Positions 26,372 to 34,976 of a DNA stretch of 64,000 bases are shown piece by piece (the stretch's first letter is position 1; each line of letters starts with the position of its first letter). A program made the position numbers and the translations under genes. The stretch is from Natronorubrum halalkaliphilum (lineage in GTDB: Archaea > Halobacteriota > Halobacteria > Halobacteriales > Natrialbaceae): contig NZ_WUYX01000070.1 of NCBI RefSeq assembly GCF_009834785.1, forward strand, positions 145,622 through 209,621. Reading direction: 5' to 3'. Below the pieces are notes generated by a model. The model was not told the DNA's origin and did no database searches. It was given only the letters and a program-made list of their open reading frames with translations.

Positions 26372-27391
26372 TTACTCGGCTGCCGCTTCGGCTTCTTCCT
26401 CGTCGTGATCGACGTCCTCGTCGGAGCGGGCCGCGACGAGTCCACCGCGTGCGACGCTGTAGAGCGGTTCGTTCGCGTGCGTGACGCCGCTGATCGAGAA
26501 CGGAATGTTCGCGTCCTCGAGGTGGTCACGGAACAGCGCCTCGAAGCCGCTCGGACTCGAGGTACCGCCGGTGACGACCACGGGGACGTCGAGGCCTTCC
26601 TCGACGTCTTCCTCGTCGACTTCCTGGACGATGTTCTCGATGACGTAGTCGAGCAGGTTCTCGTAGTAAATCGAGAGCGCGCCCTCGACGCCGCCGACGT
26701 CGGTCGTGAAGTCGAGTTCGAAGTCGTCTTCCTTGATCGAGGTAACCTTGTCGACCGGCGTCCCCGTCGCGCGGGCTGCCTGCTCGTCGACCCAGTCGCC
26801 ACCGCGGGCGACGGAGAACTTCATGACGGGCACCGCGTAGTAGGACAGACAGACGTTCGTCATCCCGGCACCGAAGGAGATGCCGAGTCCGGTGAAGTTG
26901 TTGTCCGCGAGTTCGCTGTAAATGACGGACATTCCTTCGTTGATCGGTTCGGAGTCGTATCCCATATCGTCGAGGAACGACTCGATCGTCTTCTGGTGGT
27001 ACAGCGTCGAGAGATCCGAGTCGATCGGATCCGCGGGCGAGGAGAAGTACAGTTTCTCGTCGGGATAGGCTGGTTCGCCGACGACCTGTTCGATGATGAG
27101 CTTCATCATCGGGATCGCGCTCTTCTCGTCGTTCGAGAGGATCCCGTGTTTCATCGGCCGTCGGGTCTCCTTGTTGAAGATGTTCGCAAAGTTGAGGGCG
27201 TCGTCGCCGACGACGTACACCTTGTCATCTTTCCGAATGTGGAGTACTTCGCTTCGCGAGAGCATCTGCTCGGCCATATCCGAGTACTCGATCTCGACGA
27301 ATGAGTTACGCTGTTGCACGAAAACCGTGTCGTTCCCATCCTGCTGTGCAGACAGGATGTTCATCGTTCCAACGTCTAGGCCTTTCGCCAT
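26372..27391 (-). CDS. salactin/volactin-type archaeal actin homolog
   Basis: The protein has 339 residues with an actin/Hsp70-type ATPase fold. The phosphate-1 loop is [12 protein letters not shown] (about 4-15), phosphate-2 [19 protein letters not shown] (about 167-185), and the adenosine motif [12 protein letters not shown] (about 274-285). It closely resembles what I know of haloarchaeal salactin (filaments that aid DNA inheritance in Halobacterium) and Haloferax volactin (cell shape). The C-terminus is an acidic tail rich in Glu/Asp/Ala. It has its own strong TATA box, so it is probably monocistronic, although the four-helix membrane protein gene lies just upstream on the same strand. 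Confidence 0.85.
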   Translation of the reverse strand: MAKGLDVGTMNILSAQQDGNDTVFVQQRNSFVEIEYSDMAEQMLSRSEVLHIRKDDKVYVVGDDALNFANIFNKETRRPMKHGILSNDEKSAIPMMKLIIEQVVGEPAYPDEKLYFSSPADPIDSDLSTLYHQKTIESFLDDMGYDSEPINEGMSVIYSELADNNFTGLGISFGAGMTNVCLSYYAVPVMKFSVARGGDWVDEQAARATGTPVDKVTSIKEDDFELDFTTDVGGVEGALSIYYENLLDYVIENIVQEVDEEDVEEGLDVPVVVTGGTSSPSGFEALFRDHLEDANIPFSISGVTHANEPLYSVARGGLVAARSDEDVDHDEEEAEAAAE

Positions 27392-27413
27392 AGTTGGGCA
27401 AGGCGGCCGACGG

Positions 27414-27422
27414 ATTATAAAT
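27414..27422 (-). promoter_or_regulatory. strong TATA box of the salactin gene
   Basis: ATTTATAAT on the minus strand lies 23-31 bases upstream of ATG 27391, close to the archaeal consensus and at ideal leaderless spacing. It indicates separate and probably high expression of the actin gene. Confidence 0.75.
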
Positions 27423-27489
27423 CTATGTGAATTGGTTACAGCTCAAAATAGTCTCCAATAAGAATATTTTAACCGCAGGTAGCACGAGA

Positions 27490-28398
27490 TTACTCGCGGC
27501 GAACGAGTTCACGAAACCGGTCGACGACGCCTGAGAGGGGCGAGAGTACGCCGTCGTCGTCCGCCGTCGCCAGTTCCTCCGCGCGCTGTTGCTCGCGCAG
27601 TTCCTTCAGTTTCGCCGTCTGGTCGTCGACCGTCGATTGCGAGGTCGTCTTCTTCTTCTCGCCGCCTTTCAGTCCCTTGAGGCCGGCGACCTGCGCGTCG
27701 ACGCCGGTCGAACGAGTCGTCTTCGTTCCTGCGTCGGTGTCGACCGAAACCTCGTCGAAGTTGTCCTCCGAGAAACTGAGGCGTTTGTGTTCGGTTTTCT
27801 GGACGCCGCCCCACGAGAGTTCGACGTCCTCCATCGCGTCGTCGATATCCCTCCGCACGTCGGCGTCGGAAAACTCGTCTTCCTCGTCGGCCCCGTCGTC
27901 GCTCTCGATTGCGTCGACCCGCTGGGCCATATCGAGATAGTGGGCGATGAGCGCCGCGCCAGTCGACGCGGTGATCCCGGCGAGTCCGACCGCGTAAACC
28001 GCGACGATTTCCGCGGTGTAGTCGGCTCCATACCCGTTCCAGTCGTCGGGGTAGGCGTACAGGAATCCGGCGACCGCGACGACCGTGATGGCGACCCCCA
28101 CGAGCGACGTGTACAACACCCGACGCTCCGAGGGAAGCAAAACCACGATCCCGAGCATCAGGAGGGGGAGCGCAAGCATGACGATCGCGTACGCGGGTTC
28201 GGCCCACGTGACGTAGGCCGCGCTGCGAGCCTCGAACGTGCTACTCCAGAAGAAGAGCAACAGGGCGATGATCGCGAGGCCGATTCCGCCGAGGAACAGA
28301 CCGAAGCCGACGTAGACGTCGGTCCGATCCTCCGGTTCGCCGATGTATCGACGGTAGAGGTCGAAGAGATATCCGTCTGCAGGCTGTTCCGCTGGCAT
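27490..28398 (-). CDS. four-helix membrane protein with cytosolic tail (DUF7139-like)
   Basis: The protein has 302 residues. The N-terminal 35 residues (YLFDLYRRYIGEPEDRTDVYVGF) lead into about four transmembrane helices spanning roughly 30-165. A charged C-terminal tail of about 140 residues follows, with Lys/Glu-rich segments (GLKGGEKKKT, AKLKELREQQRAEELA) likely to be helical. I recall this family as DUF7139, not verified. It is upstream of the actin gene on the same strand, 98 bases apart, but the actin has its own promoter. A membrane partner of the cytoskeleton is a speculation worth testing. Confidence 0.7.
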   Translation of the reverse strand: MPAEQPADGYLFDLYRRYIGEPEDRTDVYVGFGLFLGGIGLAIIALLLFFWSSTFEARSAAYVTWAEPAYAIVMLALPLLMLGIVVLLPSERRVLYTSLVGVAITVVAVAGFLYAYPDDWNGYGADYTAEIVAVYAVGLAGITASTGAALIAHYLDMAQRVDAIESDDGADEEDEFSDADVRRDIDDAMEDVELSWGGVQKTEHKRLSFSEDNFDEVSVDTDAGTKTTRSTGVDAQVAGLKGLKGGEKKKTTSQSTVDDQTAKLKELREQQRAEELATADDDGVLSPLSGVVDRFRELVRRE

Positions 28399-28538
28399 TA
28401 GCCACCCGTTTACACTCCAGTACTATGACTGTTGGGTCGCCTTACCAGTTAGTCGGCGACCGGGAGTAATCGACGCCGGAACGGGGCGATTCCCGCGGGC
28501 GAACGGCAGTCAGTACGCAGAATCCCCAAAGCGCCGCC

Positions 28539-28547
28539 GTTATACGT
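28539..28547 (+). promoter_or_regulatory. TATA-like box of dph2
   Basis: GTTATACGT lies 22-30 bases before ATG 28569, consistent with a leaderless transcript. Confidence 0.6.
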
Positions 28548-28568
28548 CCGTGGCCGTTAGGGCGGTCA

Positions 28569-29618
28569 ATGAGTCAGGAGTCGGAGTACACCGAAGGGGA
28601 CCTCCGGAACACCGGAATGCGTCTCAAGCACGATCGCGAGTGGGACTACGAACTCGAGCAGATCGTCGACGCGATCGAGGAGCGGGACGCGAAGAAAGTC
28701 GGCCTGCAGTTTCCCGAGGGACTGAAACGACGGGGACCCTCCGTCGCCGACGACCTGCGGGAACTGGCGGACGACGACGTGACGTTCATGCTCTCGGGAC
28801 AACCCTGCTACGGTGCCTGCGATCTCGACACCTACCTGATGAAACGCACCGACGTCTTCGTCCACTTCGGCCACTCGCCGATGAAGGATACGGACAAGGT
28901 GATTTACGTCCCGCTGTTCTCGAACGTCGAAGTCACGCCGATTATTGAAGAAGCGCTGGACACCCTCGAGCCACCCGAAGAGACCGGAGACGTCGGTCTC
29001 GTCACCACCGCTCAGCACATGAATCGCTACGAGGAGATGACCGAGTTCCTCGAGGAGCGAGGCTACGACGTTCACAGCCGTCGTGGCGACGACCGGCTCA
29101 CACACGAAGGGCAGGTGCTCGGCTGCAACTACGCGAGCGCGGACGTGCCCGCGGATCAAGTGCTCTACGTCGGTGGCGGGAAGTTCCACCCGCTCGGACT
29201 GGCGATGGAACACCCCGATAAACACGTCGTCATCGCCGATCCCGTCAACAACGTCGTCACCGTCGCGGACACGGAGAAGTTCATGAAACAGCGCTACGGC
29301 GCGATCCACCGCGCGATGGACGCCGAGAAGTGGGGCGTCATCTTCTGTACCAAGATCGGACAGGGTCGCTGGGAGATGGCCCAGAAGATCATCGACGACA
29401 ACGACAACGCCTACCTCATCACGATGGACGAAGTGACGCCAGACCGCCTGCGGAACTTCGATATGGATGCGTTCGTCAACACCGGCTGTCCGCGGATCAC
29501 GACAGACGACGGCCCGCAGTTCCACAAGCCGATGCTCACCCCCGGCGAGTACCGGATCGCCGTCGGTGACGAACCCCTGGATAGCCTCTCGTTCGACACG
29601 TTCCACGGGACCTGGTAG
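28569..29618 (+). CDS. dph2: diphthamide synthesis enzyme Dph2
   Basis: This radical-type [4Fe-4S] enzyme transfers the 3-amino-3-carboxypropyl group of SAM to the target His of elongation factor 2. It has 349 residues. KVGLQFPEGLKRRG begins the first Rossmann-like repeat. The three cluster Cys sit one per repeat: SGQPCYGACDLDTYL (about residue 79), EGQVLGCNYAS (about 184) and NTGCPRI (about 305). The archaeal homodimeric form is expected. Its 3' end nearly meets the broken sod gene on the other strand. Confidence 0.95.
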   Translation: MSQESEYTEGDLRNTGMRLKHDREWDYELEQIVDAIEERDAKKVGLQFPEGLKRRGPSVADDLRELADDDVTFMLSGQPCYGACDLDTYLMKRTDVFVHFGHSPMKDTDKVIYVPLFSNVEVTPIIEEALDTLEPPEETGDVGLVTTAQHMNRYEEMTEFLEERGYDVHSRRGDDRLTHEGQVLGCNYASADVPADQVLYVGGGKFHPLGLAMEHPDKHVVIADPVNNVVTVADTEKFMKQRYGAIHRAMDAEKWGVIFCTKIGQGRWEMAQKIIDDNDNAYLITMDEVTPDRLRNFDMDAFVNTGCPRITTDDGPQFHKPMLTPGEYRIAVGDEPLDSLSFDTFHGTW

Positions 29619-29631
29619 GCAGTTCAGCAGT

Positions 29632-30502
29632 TCAGCGAGTCTCGAGTTCTTCGGTCTCCTCGTCATGATGATCGCCGTGTTGGTCATCACGTCCGCCGTG
29701 GTGCTTTCCGTCCTCCCGTAGCCCTCCGTGTTCAGTGAAGAATTCGTAGCGCCGGCCGACGTTCTCCCAATCGACGACGTTCCACCACTCTTGGACGCAC
29801 GCCTCTCAGTCGTTCTCGTACTGGAGATAGTACGCGTGCTCCCAGACGTCGAGCGTTAGAATCGGGACGGCGGCCTGATGGGCGAGTTCGTTCTGGTCTT
29901 CGACCTGTCCGACGACCAGCGTCTCCGCGAGCGGTTCGTAGAACAGCATCGCCCAGCCGTCACCCTCGACCTCGTTCGCGGCCGCGCTGAACTCGGCCCG
30001 GAAGTCCTCGAACGAGCCGAACGCCGCCTCGAGTGCTCCCCCGAGTTCGCCGTCGGGAACGCCGCCGTCGGGGACTCATGTTCTGCCAGAAGATAGTGTG
30101 ATTGACGTGTCCCGAAAAGGTAGACGAGAAGTCGCGTTTTGCGGCCCGAATATCCTCGAACTCGCCGGCTTCGCGCATCGACTCGAACTCATCGAGGGCC
30201 TCGTTTGCTCCATCGACGTGTGACTGGTGGTGCTCGCCGTGGTGCAGTTCCATAATGCGCTCGTCGATGTGCGACTCGAGCGCGTCGTACGCGTAGGAAA
30301 GTTCCGAAAGTTGATATCGTGGCTGCTGTGCGTTCTCACTGTCGGTCTCGGCTTCCGTCGTAGCCTCATCCTCGGGGTCGTGTTCCTCGGTGGTGGCCGC
30401 TGCGGTCGCGCCCGAACCGAGTAACGAGACACCGGCCGTGCCGCCGAGCGTCTGCAGAACACTGCGTCGTCGAAGCGCCGAATCGATCGACTCGTCTGAC
30501 AT
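29632..30502 (-). pseudogene. sod: Tat-exported superoxide dismutase (Fe/Mn type), broken by frameshift and stop
   Basis: From ATG 30502 the frame gives a Tat signal (LRRRSVLQTLGG) and an acidic linker, then the SOD N-domain with both His ligands (MELHHGEHHQSHV and GHVNHTIFWQNMSP). At a four-G run (30070-30073, C run on the coding strand) one extra base shifts the frame. Removing it restores SPDGGVPDGELGGALEAAFG through LTLDVWEHAYYLQYEND, with the Asp and His metal ligands. A TGA at 29806-29808 then replaces the codon before EACVQEWWNVVDWENVGRRY. The reading continues to a His-rich tail and TGA at 29632-29634. Only these two lesions are visible, so loss is recent, or one or both are sequencing errors. 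Confidence 0.85.
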
Positions 30503-30797
30503 GCGGTAGAAACCGGCACCGGAGAACGCGTTAACCTTGAACCGGCGAGAGAATGGGTTCGGATACGTCCGAATCGAGGACCAACAGCTGCCTACAGCTA
30601 TCGTAGGGACCGAACGGTATCCTCGCCAGAGAGACAGGAAAAGTTGAGTATCACGGATCGATACCGAAATCCGTTACTACTATCCGACGGAATTTAGTGT
30701 TCTATTGGAGATAGTCAACCTCGACTTGGTAATCACGGCCTAATTCCAAAGTGGTTTGGAGCTGTTCTTTTGCCCGATACTACCCGACCAGTAGTCG

Positions 30798-32033
30798 ATG
30801 AGTAATCCAGCCGTCAGCGAACGATCGACGCGTTCCCGGGACGAAATCTTCGATGTACTCGCGGACGACAAACGGCGCGAAATCCTCCGTATTGTCCGCG
30901 AACGATCGCCGACTGGAATCACGAAAACCGACCTTGCCTACGAACTCGCCGCGGTAACCGCGGATAAATCGCTCGTCGCGGTGACCGACGACGAACATCG
31001 ACGCGCACTCGTCGAGTGCCAACACCGATCGCTGCCCGCCCTGATCGACGCCAACTTCCTCGAGGAGACCGACGGAGATCGAGTCGCGACGACCGACCAT
31101 TGGTTGTTCGACGACGCCGAACTCACGGTCGCTATCAACGGCCAAACGAACGAGTTCGGAACCGATCTCGACGCTCTCTTCGAAGCGCTTTCCGACTCGC
31201 GGCGTCGAACGGTTCTCGCCGTACTCGCAAACCAGTACCACCCGATCTCGACCGAGACGCTCGCTCGAGATGTCGCGGCTCGCGAAGCGGGAACGACCGA
31301 GCGCGAAATCGGCCAGGATGACCTCGAGCGAGTGCTGGCCTCGCTCGTCCACGTTCACCTGCCCGTCCTGACCGACGCCGAACTCGTCGGCCACGACGCC
31401 GAGACGGACAACGTCTCCTACGAAGGTCACCCGGCGCTACGCGTTAGCTGGCTCGAGACCGAGAGTGAGGCTGAAAGCGAAACCGAAACCGAAACCGAAA
31501 GCGACGGAGATCAGTCGGCTACGGGCTCGTCGGCAGCCGACTCGACTTCTGAAGCCGTTCGAACGCTGCACGGCCGTGAGCAGATCGTCACGACCGGTCA
31601 GTCGCTGTGCGAGCGGGCGGAGAACGAACTGTTCATGATGTTCGCGACGACGGGGCTGCTCGAGGAGGGCTGTTTCCGGCGGATCGAGGACGCACTCGAC
31701 CGCGGCGTCGACGTCTACGTCGGCTCACGCGATCCGCGCGTACGCGAGATCGTTCGAGAACGAACACCCGAAGTCGTCGTCTGGGAGCCCGAGTTAGACT
31801 GGCACAACCTGCCGCCAAACGGTGCGTCGGTCGGCCGATTGGTGTTTGCAGACCGAAACGCAGTGCTGCTCGGGACGCTCGGGACGGCGGCCGACGACAG
31901 CGAGTACGCTGAAACGGCGATTCTCGGCGAGGGCATCGATACCGGTCTCGTCGGCCTCATGCGCCAGTTGATCGGGGCGCGACTCGACAATCTGGATCTC
32001 CAGAGTGAGACCGTCTCGGAGATTCCGCTGTAA
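30798..32033 (+). CDS. transcription regulator: two DUF7344-like winged-helix domains plus TrmB-like sensor domain
   Basis: The protein has 411 residues. Domain 1 (about 13-110: DEIFDVLADDKRREILRIV) and domain 2 (about 124-215: DALFEALSDSRRRTVLAVL) are two copies of the same winged-helix fold I recall as DUF7344. A Glu/Thr/Ser linker (about 224-245) is encoded by GAAACC DNA repeats (about 31473-31502). The C-terminal domain (about 255-405; GREQIVTTGQSLCERAENELFMMF, DRGVDVYVGSRDP, LVFADRNAVLLGTL) resembles the phospholipase-D-like sensor of TrmB regulators. It likely binds DNA in response to a small ligand. No operon partner. Confidence 0.75.
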   Translation: MSNPAVSERSTRSRDEIFDVLADDKRREILRIVRERSPTGITKTDLAYELAAVTADKSLVAVTDDEHRRALVECQHRSLPALIDANFLEETDGDRVATTDHWLFDDAELTVAINGQTNEFGTDLDALFEALSDSRRRTVLAVLANQYHPISTETLARDVAAREAGTTEREIGQDDLERVLASLVHVHLPVLTDAELVGHDAETDNVSYEGHPALRVSWLETESEAESETETETESDGDQSATGSSAADSTSEAVRTLHGREQIVTTGQSLCERAENELFMMFATTGLLEEGCFRRIEDALDRGVDVYVGSRDPRVREIVRERTPEVVVWEPELDWHNLPPNGASVGRLVFADRNAVLLGTLGTAADDSEYAETAILGEGIDTGLVGLMRQLIGARLDNLDLQSETVSEIPL

Positions 32034-32209
32034 CGGTATTGACGTCCCGAACCGATCGACGAGTCGAATCGTGCCAATTCCGCTGACACACTCGGATTAC
32101 TCCCGCTCGGTTTTCGCGGTCGAAATCCAGTATTTTCGATAGCTTCTGCCAGTCAGCGCCGCCCGCGGATACAACAACACTTACCCAGTCTGTCCTCGCA
32201 CGCTCACGT

Positions 32210-33043
32210 ATGATACAGAGCGACTGGGAAGACTGGCTCGTCCGCGACGTCGAAGACGCAGCGCCCGACAGCGTGGCGATCTGGTATCTCGGCTGTAACG
32301 GCGTTATCCTCAAAGGGTCGGCAGGGACGACGATGTATATCGATCCCTATCTCGGCCTCGGCGATCCGCCGCGAACCGTCCGGATGATTCCCGTCCCATT
32401 CGATCCCGAAGACATCAGCGAGACCGACGCCGTCCTCGCGACCCACGAGCACACCGACCACGTCCACGGCCCGAGTCAGGCCCCGATCCTCGAGAACACT
32501 GGGGCGACGTTCTACGCGCCCGACGACAGCCTCACCGTCGCCCGCAAAGACGAGAGATGGGCGGACGAGTGGGACCTCACGGACGACCAGTTCAGCGAGG
32601 TCGCGGAGGGAGAGACCTTCGAGGTCGGCGAGTTCACGGTCCACGTCGAGACGGCGAACGATCCGGACGCGTCCCACCCAGTGAGTTACGTGATCGAACA
32701 CGAGGCCGGCACGTTCTTCCACGGCGGTGATACGAAGCCGACCGACGAGTTCGAACGGATCGGCGACGAGTACGATATCGACCTCGGCGTCCTCGCGTTC
32801 GGTACCGTCGGACAGATTCCCGACAAGCAGACCCGCGAGCCGAAGCGGACCCGCTGGTACAACGACGAAAATCAGATCGTCGAAGCCGCGTCGGCGCTCG
32901 AACTCGAGGCGCTCATGCCAACGCACTGGGATATGTGGCGTGGTCTCACGTCGGATCCGACGGTGCTCCACCATCACGCGAGGAGTTTCACGCATCCACG
33001 ACGGTTAGAACTCGTCGAGATCGGTGACCGCGTCGACCTGTAG
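32210..33043 (+). CDS. metallo-beta-lactamase-fold hydrolase (UlaG-like)
   Basis: The protein has 277 residues. The metal-binding motif HEHTDH (in VLATHEHTDHVHG, about 81-93), FFHGGDTKPTDEF with the bridging Asp, and the C-terminal MPTHWDMW His are all present. N-terminal AIWYLGCNGVILKG and MYIDPYLG are typical of the UlaG group (L-ascorbate-6-phosphate lactonase). Phosphorylated-sugar lactonase activity is only a family-level guess. No sugar-transport genes are nearby, so the substrate is open. Confidence 0.85.
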   Translation: MIQSDWEDWLVRDVEDAAPDSVAIWYLGCNGVILKGSAGTTMYIDPYLGLGDPPRTVRMIPVPFDPEDISETDAVLATHEHTDHVHGPSQAPILENTGATFYAPDDSLTVARKDERWADEWDLTDDQFSEVAEGETFEVGEFTVHVETANDPDASHPVSYVIEHEAGTFFHGGDTKPTDEFERIGDEYDIDLGVLAFGTVGQIPDKQTREPKRTRWYNDENQIVEAASALELEALMPTHWDMWRGLTSDPTVLHHHARSFTHPRRLELVEIGDRVDL

Positions 33044-33075
33044 TATCGTGACTCAGATCTGATACTGTCCGTATC

Positions 33076-33085
33076 ATTTATAGTA
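33076..33085 (+). promoter_or_regulatory. TATA box of the acidic coiled-coil gene
   Basis: ATTTATAGTA lies 23-32 bases before ATG 33108, near the archaeal consensus and at leaderless spacing. Confidence 0.7.
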
Positions 33086-33107
33086 ATGCTCTGGTAACGT
33101 TGGCTTC

Positions 33108-34901
33108 ATGAGTAGCACCGCCGACACGGACGACGTGATCGAGGTCAGTGCTGATGGGTTATCCGTCCAGAAAACGTTCGCGGCGGACGAGTTCCCTGTC
33201 CCTGCGCTCCGCTTCGAGATCGAATCTGAACATGACGAACAAGTAGCATTTCGGCTCTCCGAAGATATCCCCGAATCCTTTCCGATGGATAAGGTCGGAT
33301 TTCATCCCGACTACCACAGCGACAACTGGACCGCGTTCCAGGACAATCACGTCGAGTTTACCGGGACGCTCGAGCCGGACGAACGGCTCGTCACGGTTTA
33401 CGGGATCCGCATCGATGACGAAAGCGCGGCCGAGGAGTTCCTGACGGAGCCGGACATCGTCGAGGTCAGTTCCGAAAGCGAGAGCGGCAGCGACGCCGAG
33501 GAGGTCGCCGACGACGTCATCGGAAACATCGTCTCCGAGGACCGCAATCAGGCAGTCAAGGACATGATCGCCGGCGAGTCCGAATCCGTTCCCGGGCTCG
33601 AGGACGAGACTGACGATCAAGACGCTGACGATACCGACGACACCGACGTCGACGATAGCGACACCGACGCCGAACAGACGGCACAAGACGCCCTCGAGGA
33701 GGAGTCCGGCGGCCTGGATCTCGACCTCGGCGACGTCGATACCGAACCCGCGCCGGTCGACGACGAACCGGCCGCGGAAGCCGAAGACGACACGCCGGAC
33801 ATCGATCTCGGATTCGGCGAGGACGAGATTCCGGACCCCGACGAGCCGGCTGCAGATGAGGCGAGCGCGGACGACGGCCTCGAGATCGACCTTGACGACG
33901 AAGGGATCGAGGACGAGGCAGATGCCGGCCTGGATGCCTCCGAAGAGAGTGAAGAAACGGACGAACCCGAGATCGAACTCGATCTCGAGTCGTCGGCAGC
34001 CGCCGTCGACGACGGCGACAGCGACTCGCTTGACCCCGTCGGCGAAAGCACCTCGGACGAGACCGACTCGCTCACAGACGATGGGGCGTCCGCCGTCGAC
34101 GATGGCGATCTCGATCTGGAACCCGACGCCGACGACGGAGACGACCTCGATCTGGAACCCGAGGAAACGGGCGATTCAACGGGCGATGTCGAGAGAGACG
34201 CATCGGTCGAATCCGATGTGGGGCCGGCGACCGACGACGCGGACACGGCAGCAACGACACCGGACGAGGACCGCAGCGACGCCGCCGATACCAGGTCCGA
34301 ACCGACGGTGGCGGCGTTCGATGGCTCGATCGCGACCCGACTCGCGACCGAGCTTCGAGAGGGCGAAATCAACGACGCAGACCTCGAAACCCTCCAATCC
34401 GAACTCGATCTCGAGCCGTCGGGTCCCGAACTGGCGAAGTTCGAACACCTCCAGTCTCGCGTCGAGGAAGTCGCCGCCTATATCGGCTCCCTCGAGCAGT
34501 TCCTTGAGGACAACGGCACCGGCAAACAGCTCATCGAGGAGATCCAGACCGACCTCGCGTCCATCGAAGCGGAAATGGATGGGATGGACGACCGCATCGG
34601 CGGAACCGAAGGCCGCCTCGACGAGGTCGAAACCGATCTCGAAGACGTACAGGCTGACGTCGTGACCGTCGAGGAAGCGGTCGACGACGTCGAGGCCGAC
34701 GTCGAAGTCGTTACGGACGACGTTACCGATCTCGAGGCCGACATCGAGGACGTCGAGGACGATCTCGAGGACGTTGCAGACGATGTCGACGCGGTTGAAG
34801 CGGATCTCGAAGCCGTCGAAGATGACCTCGAAGCCGTCCAGGCTGACGTTACCGACATGCAGGAGTGGCGCGATCAGCTCGGCTCGATGTTCTCGGACTG
34901 A
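33108..34901 (+). CDS. large acidic coiled-coil protein, unknown function
   Basis: The protein has 597 residues. The N-terminal domain (about 5-120) is beta-rich (FAADEFPVPALRFEIESEHDEQ, LEPDERLVTVYGIRIDD) and may be an immunoglobulin-like sandwich. Residues 120-400 are low-complexity Asp/Glu/Ser (for example DADDTDDTDVDDSDTDAEQ). A helical segment (about 410-480) leads to a long C-terminal coiled coil (about 480-595) built of repeats such as DDVEADVEVV and VEADLEAVEDDLEAV. There is no signal peptide or membrane helix, so it is probably cytosolic. Gene neighbourhood gives no pathway. It could be a scaffold or polar tether. Confidence 0.75.
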   Translation: MSSTADTDDVIEVSADGLSVQKTFAADEFPVPALRFEIESEHDEQVAFRLSEDIPESFPMDKVGFHPDYHSDNWTAFQDNHVEFTGTLEPDERLVTVYGIRIDDESAAEEFLTEPDIVEVSSESESGSDAEEVADDVIGNIVSEDRNQAVKDMIAGESESVPGLEDETDDQDADDTDDTDVDDSDTDAEQTAQDALEEESGGLDLDLGDVDTEPAPVDDEPAAEAEDDTPDIDLGFGEDEIPDPDEPAADEASADDGLEIDLDDEGIEDEADAGLDASEESEETDEPEIELDLESSAAAVDDGDSDSLDPVGESTSDETDSLTDDGASAVDDGDLDLEPDADDGDDLDLEPEETGDSTGDVERDASVESDVGPATDDADTAATTPDEDRSDAADTRSEPTVAAFDGSIATRLATELREGEINDADLETLQSELDLEPSGPELAKFEHLQSRVEEVAAYIGSLEQFLEDNGTGKQLIEEIQTDLASIEAEMDGMDDRIGGTEGRLDEVETDLEDVQADVVTVEEAVDDVEADVEVVTDDVTDLEADIEDVEDDLEDVADDVDAVEADLEAVEDDLEAVQADVTDMQEWRDQLGSMFSD

Positions 34902-34976
34902 TACGACCACGGCCACAGCCATACCATTCTGCTGGAAACGCAACTCGTTTATCCGTCGCCGGTCGAGAACCGGTCG

